From the NCBI GenBank assembly GCA_029939505.1, contig JAOZSV010000011.1:1-56131 (forward strand): a DNA stretch of 56,131 nucleotides, written 5' to 3'. The stretch is from Thiotrichaceae bacterium. Lineage in GTDB: Bacteria; Pseudomonadota; Gammaproteobacteria; Beggiatoales; Beggiatoaceae. A model generated the notes under the pieces. It was not told where the DNA came from, made no database searches, and saw nothing but the letters and a program-made list of their open reading frames with translations. Shown in pieces: positions 1 through 9,800 of this stretch. Position numbers and translations under genes: made by a program. Numbering within the stretch: position 1 is the stretch's first letter; the number at the start of each line of letters is the position of its first letter.

Positions 1-99
1 AAACACTTCCAAATCTAAAGGTTTGGACTCCAAAAACACTTCCAAATCTAAAGGTTTGGACTCCGGAAACACTTCCAAATCTAAAGGTTTGGACTCCAA
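1..99. repeat. 33-bp direct tandem repeat, 3 copies
   Basis: Three head-to-tail copies of a 33-base unit start at 1, 34 and 67. The core is CCAAATCTAAAGGTTTGGAC followed by TCC. The same core occurs in opposite orientation at 52382-52475. It is related to the AAAGCTAAAGCGTTGTACTCC unit found at 33.7 kb and 35.3 kb. No gene is visible between 1 and the element at 165. Confidence 0.9.
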
Positions 100-164
100 A
101 AAACGGGCATCTTGGAGTCCAATTCTTCAGTTTTGGGATTTTTAAAGCCGTTTCTGGATGGACA

Positions 165-292
165 CTAAGTAACGTGCATGAAATAACTTAGTCAACTTTA
201 GGGTAACCACAAGGGATTACCCCTACAGATCCTTGATTGATGTAGGGGCAATCCTTTATGGTTGCCCTAGTTATTTTATGCACATTCCTAAG
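165..292. mobile_element. Miniature inverted-repeat element, family A copy 1
   Basis: The ends are inverted copies of CTAAGTAACGTGCATGAAAT and ATTTTATGCACATTCCTAAG. The core is a second inverted pair: TAGGGTAACC...ACCCCTACA against TGTAGGGGCAA...GTTGCCCTA. No coding capacity. It lies directly before pcm and contains an in-frame ATG at 258 that could mislead gene callers. Related copies are at 3325-3424, 39925-40004 and 42166-42371. Confidence 0.8.
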
Positions 293-311
293 TAATAAAG
301 AGGAAAGAAAA

Positions 312-962
312 TTGAAAGAGGAAATGATTAAAAGTATCAATAATATGGCTTATGAAACGAGTAAAGAAAGGGGTAGAGAAACCTTTGATCAAAAAGTCAT
401 GGCAGTAATGGCAAAAGTTCCCCGCCACGAGTTTGTACCTCCTGAAGAACATCCTAATGCTTATGAGAACCGCCATTTATCCATCGGATATGGGCAAACG
501 ATTTCCCAACCCTATATTGTTGCACTAATGACAGATATGTTAGAACTAAAACCCACCGATGTCGTGCTGGAAATAGGAACCGGCTCTGGCTATCAAGCAG
601 CAATACTTTCTGAATTGGGAAAAAAATTATATACTGTTGAAATTATTGAGAGTTTAAGTTTAAAAACTCAGGAACGTCTAACAATACTTGGCTATAATAA
701 CATTGAATTCAAAATCGGCGAAGGCTATTACGGTTGGGAAGAACACGCCCAGTTTGATAGTATTATCGTCACCGCCGCTGCGAGCCATATTCCTCCCCCG
801 CTAGTTCAACAACTTAAACCAGGTGGGCGGATGGTGATTCCTGTCGGCGAGCATTTTCTTGTTCAATACTTGATGTTAACAGAAAAAGACGAACAAGGAC
901 AAATTCAGATTCGCCAAATATTGCCTGTAACTTTCGTACCTTTAACGGGTGTAGGAGCCTGA
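312..962 (+). CDS. pcm: Protein-L-isoaspartate O-methyltransferase
   Basis: The protein repairs isoaspartyl residues in damaged proteins by SAM-dependent carboxyl methylation in the cytoplasm. The SAM-binding motif VLEIGTGSGYQAA and the family segment RHEFVPPEE...ENRHLSIGYGQTISQP are clear, and the C-terminal LKPGGRMVIPVGE is also typical. I place the start at TTG 312, preceded by AAGAGGAAAG at 299-308, giving 216 residues, which is the usual size. ATG 324 is the alternative. An open frame continues up to ATG 258, but that codon lies inside the family-A element and would add a nonhomologous leader. The gene stands alone; the convergent gene downstream is a chemotaxis receptor. Function is confident and the start is moderately so. 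Confidence 0.93.
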   Translation: MKEEMIKSINNMAYETSKERGRETFDQKVMAVMAKVPRHEFVPPEEHPNAYENRHLSIGYGQTISQPYIVALMTDMLELKPTDVVLEIGTGSGYQAAILSELGKKLYTVEIIESLSLKTQERLTILGYNNIEFKIGEGYYGWEEHAQFDSIIVTAAASHIPPPLVQQLKPGGRMVIPVGEHFLVQYLMLTEKDEQGQIQIRQILPVTFVPLTGVGA

Positions 963-1078
963 GCATATTCCCACCTGGGGTAGTGAAAATTCATTTAACA
1001 ATGCGTCCTATTCCCTGATAAATATAAGTTTATAAAAAACAATAACTTACATTAATTTACTGTTCATTCACCATTCAC

Positions 1079-3265
1079 CTATCCTGTCTTAAAAAAGGTA
1101 ACATGCTGATTAAGTGTTTGCGCTTGTCCATTCATAGATTGGCTGGCTACCGCTAACTCTCCCGCTAAAACCGCATTTTGTTGAGTGACTTTATCCATTT
1201 GCGTTAAAGCCTTATTCACTTGTTGAATACCTATATATTGTTCCTGACTCGCAGCTGCAATTTCAGATACAATATCGCTCACTTTCTCTACAGAAGTCAC
1301 AATTTTTTCCAAGCTACTCCCCGACTGATTGACTAAATTTGTGCCATCTTCGACTTTATTGACACTATCTTGTATCAAATTCTTAATTTCTTTAGCTGCA
1401 TCTGCGCTACGCTGGGCAAGATGACGCACTTCAGTGGCAACAACAGCAAAACCACGCCCATGTTCTCCAGCACGCGCCGCTTCTACCGCCGCATTGAGTG
1501 CTAACAAATTCGTTTGAAAAGCAATTCCATCAACCACACCAATAATATCAGAGATTTGTTGACTACTTTGATTGATTTCAGCCATTGCCTCGACGACGTT
1601 GCCCACGACTTTTCCGCCCTGTTGAGCATATTCTTTAGCACATGTCGCTAATTCACTCGCCTGACGTGCAAGTTTAGCATTTTTATGGACGGTACCGGTC
1701 ATTTCTTCCAAGCTCGCTGCGGTTTCCTCAAGAGCAGCGGCTTGTTGCTCAGTTCGTTGGCTTAAACTGGAACTCCCTTTTGAAATGTCAACTGCCGCAT
1801 TATTCAGCGTCGCCGAAGTTTCCTTAATCGTGTTCAGTACTAAAGTCAATTGATTGACGGTTCCGTTCACTTCCGTTTTTAATTGTTCTATCGAACCGGC
1901 ATAATCAAAAGTCATTGTTTGCGTTAAATCACCTTTTGCCATCGCCGCAAAAACACGTTTAAGCTCTTCAATCATATGAAGGTTTAAAACCAACATTTTA
2001 TTCATAATTTCGCTAAACGTTTTGAAAAATCCTGTTTTACTAGATAAATCAATATGTTGTTGAAAATGTCCTTGAGACGCGGCGTACATAACGGCATTAA
2101 CTTCTTTCTCTGTTGCCATTTCTGTTGTGCGATCCCGAAACTCTGTTACCCAACCCAAACGTTCCTCTTCCTCATTTATTATGGGGTTGATACTGATATC
2201 CATATAAAGATTATCTATCGTTAGATGGGTATGATGTGTGCTTGTTATCTTTTCTAGCAACTCACGCGGATGGCTCTCAAACATATCAATAGGGGAACCT
2301 AATAAACAATTGGCTTCAAAATGGGGTAATGCTTCGCGCAGAGTGTCTTGATTCTTTTGGAATAAATCCTTGAGAGCGTTATTGACATAAATCATCTGAT
2401 AAGTATTATCAGCAATTAACACACAGGTTGTCGCATTATCTAGGGCTTGATTGATACGCAGGGCTTCATCACGGCTTGTTCGCAGAGATTTATTAGCCTT
2501 AAAAACCTTATCGCGCATATCGTTAATCGCTCTAGCCATTTTCCCAATTTCATTTTTGCCAAAATCGGGGAGACGATTCAACAAATCGTCTTCTCCAGAA
2601 GAGAGTTTATTTGTCACTTTCCACATCATTTTAATTGGGCTAACGATATATATTTGATATAAATAGCGAGAGAAAATAGCAAGCATAAAGGTTAATATCA
2701 GGATAATGAAAAAAAATAGTTTGAGATGAACCACTTTTTTATCTGATACTGCTTCCAACAAAGTCGCGGCTTTGACAGATTCAGTAAAGAGAGGATTCCA
2801 AGACTTGTCAAGGATATTGATGGCATCATGGAATTTATCTGAGATAATATCTGTTTGCGGATCAAGAATAATATTAATGGCTTTGATTGTCGGTTTCCAT
2901 AATTTTTGCACTTGAGCCAATTGCGTTTTTACAGGTTCATCACTCTCAGGTAATTTTATATTCGCACCGCGACTATTTTTGGAGTAGCCCCCGTCTTTTA
3001 GGGCAACTAGACTTTTGTCAAAAAGCGTTACCATTTTATTCAGCTTTTTTCGTTGCTCCTTTATGGATGATTTTTTTTCCAATAAGGCTATAGCGCGTGT
3101 TTCATTTTCGATTCTGACGATGAGCATTTGTTGCCTTGCCGCGATATTTATGATTGCCGCATCAGCCGTCTTACCGTTGATGATATATAAGGAAAAAAGA
3201 ATTGTGGCGATCATAAAAACCACAAAAGAAATAATGATAATCGTAAATTTGTTATGAATACTCAT
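1079..3265 (-). CDS. Methyl-accepting chemotaxis protein, PilJ-type sensor, with PAS domain
   Basis: 728-residue membrane receptor. Order: N-terminal transmembrane helix (about 7-29); periplasmic segment with the PilJ-like motif IINIAARQQMLIVRIENE; second transmembrane helix (about 183-207); HAMP; a PAS-like domain (ATTCVLIADNTYQMIYVNN); then a long coiled-coil signalling domain. The hairpin tip, about residues 590-620, carries the conserved core EAARAGEHGRGFAVVATEVR. It should pass environmental signals to a CheA/CheW array. The PilJ-like sensor suggests control of type IV pilus motility, fitting a gliding organism, but this is inference. No CheW, CheA or pil gene is adjacent. Its 3' end runs into a heptameric TTCACCA repeat at 1061-1079. 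Confidence 0.9.
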   Translation of the reverse strand: MSIHNKFTIIIISFVVFMIATILFSLYIINGKTADAAIINIAARQQMLIVRIENETRAIALLEKKSSIKEQRKKLNKMVTLFDKSLVALKDGGYSKNSRGANIKLPESDEPVKTQLAQVQKLWKPTIKAINIILDPQTDIISDKFHDAINILDKSWNPLFTESVKAATLLEAVSDKKVVHLKLFFFIILILTFMLAIFSRYLYQIYIVSPIKMMWKVTNKLSSGEDDLLNRLPDFGKNEIGKMARAINDMRDKVFKANKSLRTSRDEALRINQALDNATTCVLIADNTYQMIYVNNALKDLFQKNQDTLREALPHFEANCLLGSPIDMFESHPRELLEKITSTHHTHLTIDNLYMDISINPIINEEEERLGWVTEFRDRTTEMATEKEVNAVMYAASQGHFQQHIDLSSKTGFFKTFSEIMNKMLVLNLHMIEELKRVFAAMAKGDLTQTMTFDYAGSIEQLKTEVNGTVNQLTLVLNTIKETSATLNNAAVDISKGSSSLSQRTEQQAAALEETAASLEEMTGTVHKNAKLARQASELATCAKEYAQQGGKVVGNVVEAMAEINQSSQQISDIIGVVDGIAFQTNLLALNAAVEAARAGEHGRGFAVVATEVRHLAQRSADAAKEIKNLIQDSVNKVEDGTNLVNQSGSSLEKIVTSVEKVSDIVSEIAAASQEQYIGIQQVNKALTQMDKVTQQNAVLAGELAVASQSMNGQAQTLNQHVTFFKTG

Positions 3266-3324
3266 TTCTTATCAGGATTTTTCAGGTTGAAGGATTTTTC
3301 GAGGTTTAAGTCTTCAAAAAACGG

Positions 3325-3424
3325 TAAGGAACGTGCATGAAATCAACTCTCCAACTAGACCTGACAGGTTTTGGAAACCTGTCAGGTCTGATTCAACATG
3401 GTGTATTTCATGCACGTTCCTAAG
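3325..3424. mobile_element. Family A miniature element, copy 2, with ACCTGACAGGT hairpin core
   Basis: The ends are TAAGGAACGTGCATGAAAT and ATTTCATGCACGTTCCTTA in inverted arrangement. The core at 3357-3389 is a near-perfect palindrome of AGACCTGACAGGTTTTGG and AAACCTGTCAGGTCT. The element at 39925-40004 is the same sequence in reverse complement. It lies in the 580-base gap between the chemotaxis receptor and the NRPS, which holds no gene. Confidence 0.85.
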
Positions 3425-3587
3425 CATTGATTAATTAAAACTCGAACATCAAGTTTTTAGCTTTGAATTATTATACTCGATCATCAAGTTTTTTCGTTAC
3501 CTAACAGACAGAAATTAGATAGGCGAATTCATTTTAAAAACGGATTGAAAATCAAAGCATTAATATTTTTTAATTGTTAACATTTTG

Positions 3588-3800
3588 GTACTCAGCCTTG
3601 AAATGTGAATGGAGTTCGAGGTTTGAGTTTTAAAAAAAACTAAACTTCATGTGCGTCTTGGAGTACAACGCTTCAGCTTTGTGCGTCTTGGAGTTCGAGG
3701 TTTGATTTTTTTTGAAAAAAAAACTCAATTCGAGGTTCAAGTTTTTTTACTGAAAAAACTTGAACCTCGAATCGAAAACGCTTTAAGACTGAGTAGTTAC
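3588..3800. mobile_element. Family D miniature element, copy 1, carrying two TTCGAGG hairpins
   Basis: The ends are inverted: GTACTCAGCCTTGAAAT against TTAAGACTGAGTAGTTAC. The interior holds two copies of the TTGGAGTACAACGCTTCAGC repeat (about 3650-3695). It also holds a hairpin at 3694-3728 and another at 3729-3771 with arms TTCGAGGTTCAAG and CTTGAACCTCGAA. Family D copy 2 is at 24797-25005. Confidence 0.75.
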
Positions 3801-3846
3801 ACATTTTGTTATTGAACTAAAATGTGTTTTTCTGGTTCAGGGGCAA

Positions 3847-6800
3847 TTAATCAGACGATTTTTTTTCCAAACAATGTTTTAATTGTTTTCCTAAGATTTC
3901 TACTTGGGGAGTATCAAATAAATTGTCGTACTCCTTTGCTGGAATTTCATAAAGCGTTATTGGTCCGGCGGCAACAGACTTCGCTAACTCCAATTCCACA
4001 GAATGCTTAGAACACCACTCGCTTTGATAAAAAAGTGTTATTTCTACAGGATAAGGTTGCGGCACATAATTTTCCAAAGCATTGGAATAAGAATTAAGAA
4101 ATTTGCTGTTTAACTCGTATGGCGAGTTTTTTTCTGTAACCTTATTATTGCTTAATCTGCTTAACAATCTGCGTTTTAATCTGATAATAAAATCATGCCA
4201 TCTTCTTTGTATTTTTAGGAACAAATAGCGAGGTCCTATTTCCAAAAAATTGTGCCAGTGCTGATGAAGAGGCCAGCGAGGATAATACGGTAAAGCTTGA
4301 ATCAAAGCTAAGAAAGCCACTTTGTGTCCCTGTACTTGGAGTTGTCGAGCCAATTCAAAAGCCAATTTTGCTTGACCACAATAGCCACCCACATAATAAG
4401 GACCTTCCGGTTGCACAGTTTGAATTTCTTGGATATATCGTTTGGCAATAATTTCCAATGAAGGTGCTGTCTGATTTAAACGTTGAAAGCCTAAAAGGTT
4501 TATGTTATAGACAGGTTGATTACTATCTAAAACCTTTACAAGAGAACGAGCATATCCTGTTGGACATAGGAAGAAAAAAGGAAGACGACTACCTTGAGTT
4601 TGAACAACTTCCAATATCCGCCACGAAATCGTATAGTTTTCATCACGCAATAGACTAGCCAGTTGTGCAATAGTTGGTGCTTGGAAAAGCGTTATCAAAG
4701 GTAAGTGCTTGTCAAGGTGTTTTTCAATCAGGCTCAACAGTTTCACCGCCAACAAAGAATGCCCACCGATGTCAAAAAAGTTATCATGTATCCCAATAGG
4801 GGAAATGCCCAATATTTTTTCCCAGATTTTAGTCAGTTGCTGTTCCAACGCATTTCGGGGCGCACAATAGCGCGTTTTGTCAATTTCTGGTATCGGCAAG
4901 TGACGACGATCAACTTTACCATTAGGCAATAACGGTATTTTGTCTAGTATGACAAAGGCGGAAGGTACCATGTAATTTGGCAGTTTGTCTTTAAGAAAAC
5001 GACGTAATTCCTCTCCCAATTCCTCTTGAGGAGAAGAAGGAACCACATAAGCCACAAGCCGCTTTAAGTCAGAGAAGTCTTTCCAAACAATAACTAGGCT
5101 CTCTTGAACAGCGACCTGTTGATCTAAAATCGTTTCAATTTCTCCAAGCTCTATGCGATAACCGCGCAACTTGATTTGTGCATCTTTTCTGCCCACAAAT
5201 TCCAGACAACCATCCGTTCTTAAACGCCCCATATCGCCAGTGCGATAGAGCCGCTGTTTGCCATCAGACAAAAATGCGGCTTGGGTTATTTCTGGTTTTT
5301 GCCAATAGCCCAGCGCGACATACGCACTTTTTAACGCAATTTCTCCATATAATTCCGTTTTCTCACCCGCTTCATTGTGCAATAAAACCTCAGTATCATC
5401 AACAGGATAGCCCACTGGCACCGTCTGCTGAGGATTTGAAGTTTGTTTATTAATGAAATATTGCAGGCTCACGGTTGATTCTGTAGGTCCTAAACCATTG
5501 ATAAATAGACAATTTTCTGAAAAAAACTGTTTGTACAAGTCAACATCGCTTTTATAAACTTCTTCGCCCCCCAATACAATTAAACGCAGCTTGGGAAAAC
5601 GATCCTCTTCCATCAGCGTGCTGATAAAATGGCGATAGACAGTCGGTGTTGAATGATAAATCGTCATTTCTTGTTTTTTGATAAATTCCTTAACGGGATT
5701 GGCTAAACTGTCTTCCTTGATGTTAATAGGATATAGCGTCGCGCCGTTTAATAAAGCACCAAAAATATCCATCACCGCCGCATCAAAGCTATAAGCAGAG
5801 AACAAGGTCAACTTGTCCTCAGCATTAATATGTAGCTTATTGGTATAATTTCTTATGAAATGCAGTACGTTACGATGGTTTTGCATCACTCCTTTCGGTT
5901 GCCCTGTTGAACCGGATGTGTAGAGTATATAGGCTAGGGTGTCTGGTAGTACAGCAGATGGTAGTACAGCGGATGGTAGTACAGCGGATGGTAGTACAGC
6001 GGATTGACGAAATAAACGAATTTTTTCTTGTTGAGGATGGGGTTCTTCAATATTGATAACCGAAAGAATATCACTCCTCAATTCTTGTGCGAGTTTCCAA
6101 TTCAAGTTATTGGTTAATAAAACACTGGCTTGTGAATCCTGCAAGATATAAAGTAATCTTTGGGTAGGTAAATCCGGCGCGAGTGGTATATAAGTCAAGC
6201 CCGCCTTCAATACGCCAAATATTCCCACAATCATTGAGATTTCATGTTCAAACAATAAAGCAATATTGCCACTATCACACTCTTTCAAAAGCGTTTGAGC
6301 AACTTGATTGGCGCGTTCATTTAATGAAAAATAAGTTAATGCTTCATGCTTCGTTTGAACAGCGATATGATCAGGATATTTTCTGACTTGTTGTTCAAAA
6401 CGTTCTGGAATTGATTGCTCAATATCGGCTTTGGCCAATTCAGTAAAGGCATTGGTTGGGCAAATATGAGCATCACTGCGAACCACAAAATGATGCTCTG
6501 CCTCTGTTAAAATCCGCAAAGTTGAAAGAGACGTTTCTGGGGCAGCGATAATACTTTCCAACAACGTTTGAAAATGTCCCACCATACGCTGCATCGTTGC
6601 TGCACTGAACAGGGCCGTATTATATTCAAACCAGCCGGTGATACCTTCCGCTTTTTCATATAATTCTAGGGTTAAATCAAACTTAACCGTACCCGTATTG
6701 ACGTTTAATGGCGTTGTTGTCAAACCGTCTAGTTTTAATTCAGGAAAATCAAAGTTTTGCAGTAAAAAAAACGTTTGGAATAAGAGATTATGACTGAGTT

Positions 6801-9800
6801 CACGTTCCGGCTGTAGGCTATCAATTAGGTTTTTAAAAGGTAAATCTTGGTGGTTGTATGCAGCGAGCGCGACTTCGCGCACTTGCTTTAAAAATGAGAC
6901 AAAGGGCGTTTGTCCAGATAGGGTGGTGCGTAGCACTAAGTTATTGATAAATAAGCCCATGACATTTTCCCACTCGATCCCTTGTCGCCCTGCCGCTGCG
7001 GTTCCCACCGATAAATCCGTTTGCCCTGTGTAGCGATACAATAACGTTTTAAAAGCAGCCAACAAAGTCATAAATAAGGTCACTCCTTGCTGATGGCTAA
7101 ATTGATTTAAGGCGGTCGTGAGTGATGGCGAAATAATGATGGGTTGCCGTGCGCCCTGATAAGTTTGTACTGGAGGGCGTGGATAATCGGTGGGCAATTC
7201 TAATATCGGCAAAGGGCCTTTTAATTGTGATTGCCAATAAGCCATTTGTGATTGATATTGCTCACTTTGCAGCCATTGCTCTTGCCACCGACAAAAATCG
7301 GTGTATCGATAATGCCTCGTTTTCTGGCTCGTTCCCAAATGCCTCTGCCCTGTTTCCAAACTCTGCTGCCTCGTTCCCAAACTCCGTTTGGGAATGCCTT
7401 CCTCGACGCTCCGCGTCGCGTATTCTGAATGGTGGGAACAAGAAAGTTCCGCATACAATCCAATCAATTCCTCTATAAAAAGCCCGATTGTCCAACCATC
7501 TGTGATTAAATGATGGAAAATCAGCAATAATATCTGTTCTTCTTCATCTAGGCGGAGTACAGTTGCTCGCCATAAACACGCTTGCCCCAAATCAAAAGGG
7601 CGGCGGATTTCTTCATTGATAACTTGTTGCGTTTCAGACTTTTCGCGCCTCAAATCTATCACTTTCACCAAATAAGGTGCCGGAGGAATAATTCGTTGTT
7701 GCGGCACACTTGTTTCGTTCACTTCAAAATGGGTACGCAAAGTGGCATGACGGCGCACAATTTCGCTAAGTGCGTGTTCTAGTAGATAAAAATTAAGTTT
7801 TCCTGTTAGCTGATACGCTAATGGTATATTAAAAGTCGGCGTATTAGGATGAAGTTGCTCAAATAGCCAGAAACTTTGCTGGGTTATGGATAATGGGGCA
7901 GTATGGACTTCATTAGACAAAACCTCATTTTTAATTTCAACGGGAATTGTGGGGGGTTCCAATGATTTCAGAGGAACAAGCGAATCAATATACGCCGCCA
8001 ACGTTGCCACTGTCGGTTTATCAAATAAAACACTTATTGGTACATCAGTCTGAAAAATCTCACGCATCCGCGAAATAATCCGAGTGGCTAGCAGTGAATG
8101 TCCACCCAATTCAAAAAAGCTGTCATGAACACCTATTTGCTCAACTCTAAGAACATCACTAAATAAAGTCGCTAATAATTTCTCAGTGGGATTGTTGGGT
8201 ACGACATAATCTGTTTTATTTAATTGAGATTGATCAGGAAAGGGCAGGGCTTGGCGATCTATCTTGCCATTTGGAGTTAAGGGCAAAGCTTCAAGCAAGA
8301 CAAAAGCCGATGGTACCATATAATCAGGTAAACGCTTATTTAGAAAGTCGCGTAATTCATTCGTCGTCAGAATCGGTTCCGGCAATTTTGGGAGTGCTCT
8401 TTCAGATTGACGCGCTTTCAAATCTGCCCTTGAACCTCGAATGGCGTAAATGTAATGATTCGTTTTGGCGGTTTCGTCAAGTGACCAATCTTGCTCAACG
8501 ACGATGTGATAACCCTGCTTTTCAAATAGGGCGATAACTTGCTCAAGACGATTTTCTATATCATGCACTTCTAACGCGATCTGATGAATCTTTTGCCAAT
8601 CCTCTTCAGCAATGCCAGCAAGCACATCCCATTCACTTTTCTCAACATTGATTTTCAGTAAGTCTATGTTTTCAATATGGTTTTCTTTTATAATCTCTGA
8701 AAGCGTTCTTAACGGCACTTCAAAAGTTTCGCTTTTAAACTTATCTGTAAGGAGTTCCTCTAATAATTCTTCCTCCTGAGTTAGTGGAGCCAAACCTCCG
8801 AGGTTTTTCGTTTTCGCCAAACCTCCGAGGTTTTGGAAACCTCGGAGGTTTTTTGTGGGTTGCTTGTGCAGAAACGATTTAACGATTTCCTTTTCGTCAT
8901 CGGCATCGGCATAAAGCCCTGATAAAAAAGAAAATTTTGGATAAAATGTGAAATTCGCCGTTTTTGTTTCACCAGATAAGCCACAATTAAATAGTTTGGC
9001 ATCCACCTCATAGAGTGCCGTATTGAGTTTAAGTTTTTCAAAGACAAAAGGGTTCGGCTCAAATCCATAGACTTTAACATTATGAGCACTCAAATGGGTA
9101 AATAGGCTAAAAAGTCCTATATTCGTACCCACATCAAAAATACAATCACCGTCTTTAATCGTGATGCCATGTTTTAAATAGGCGTTGATTTCAAATATCT
9201 CTTCATAGAGAAAATCAGTTTCATTTTTATTCAAATGGGCAATCGCCAAATTATTCGGCAACGTATAACGGGGTTGACTCGCAATCGTTGGTGATCGTGA
9301 AGGCTTCGGCACGACATAGCCGACTAAGCGTTTATCCCCGACGATTTCTTCTCGCACAGTGACAACGGCTTGTTGAACATCTGGATGTTGCGCCAGCACT
9401 GTTTCAATTTCACCCAATTCTATACGAAAACCGCGCAGTTTGACTTGATTATCAATGCGCCCAAGAAATTCAATATTGCCATCGGGCAAATAACGCGCTA
9501 AATCGCCGGTTTTATAGAGGCGAATATCCGAAGAAACTAAACCTGATCCGTTTTTAAAACCTGTCAGGTTTGGCTTCAGAATAAATTTTTCTGCTGTCAA
9601 TTCCGGGCGATTAAGATAATCCCTAGCCAATCCGACACCGCCGATATGTAATTCGCCACTTTCCCCGACAGGAACAGATTGAAGTTGTTGATCTAAAATA
9701 TCAGTTTCGACATGAGCAAGGGCTTTACCAATAACAGGCTTCGTCGAACTTTGCACATCGCAAAAAGTCGCATCAACCGTACATTCTGTGGGACCATAAA

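Noticed and set aside
7221-7495. Two short minus-strand frames over the family-H insertion in the NRPS
   Set aside because: They are other frames of the repeat element and C domain, without separate signals.
8781-9089. 102-residue minus-strand frame within the NRPS
   Set aside because: It is a shadow of the NRPS methyltransferase domain in another frame, ending in repeat sequence (KTSEVSKTSEVW).
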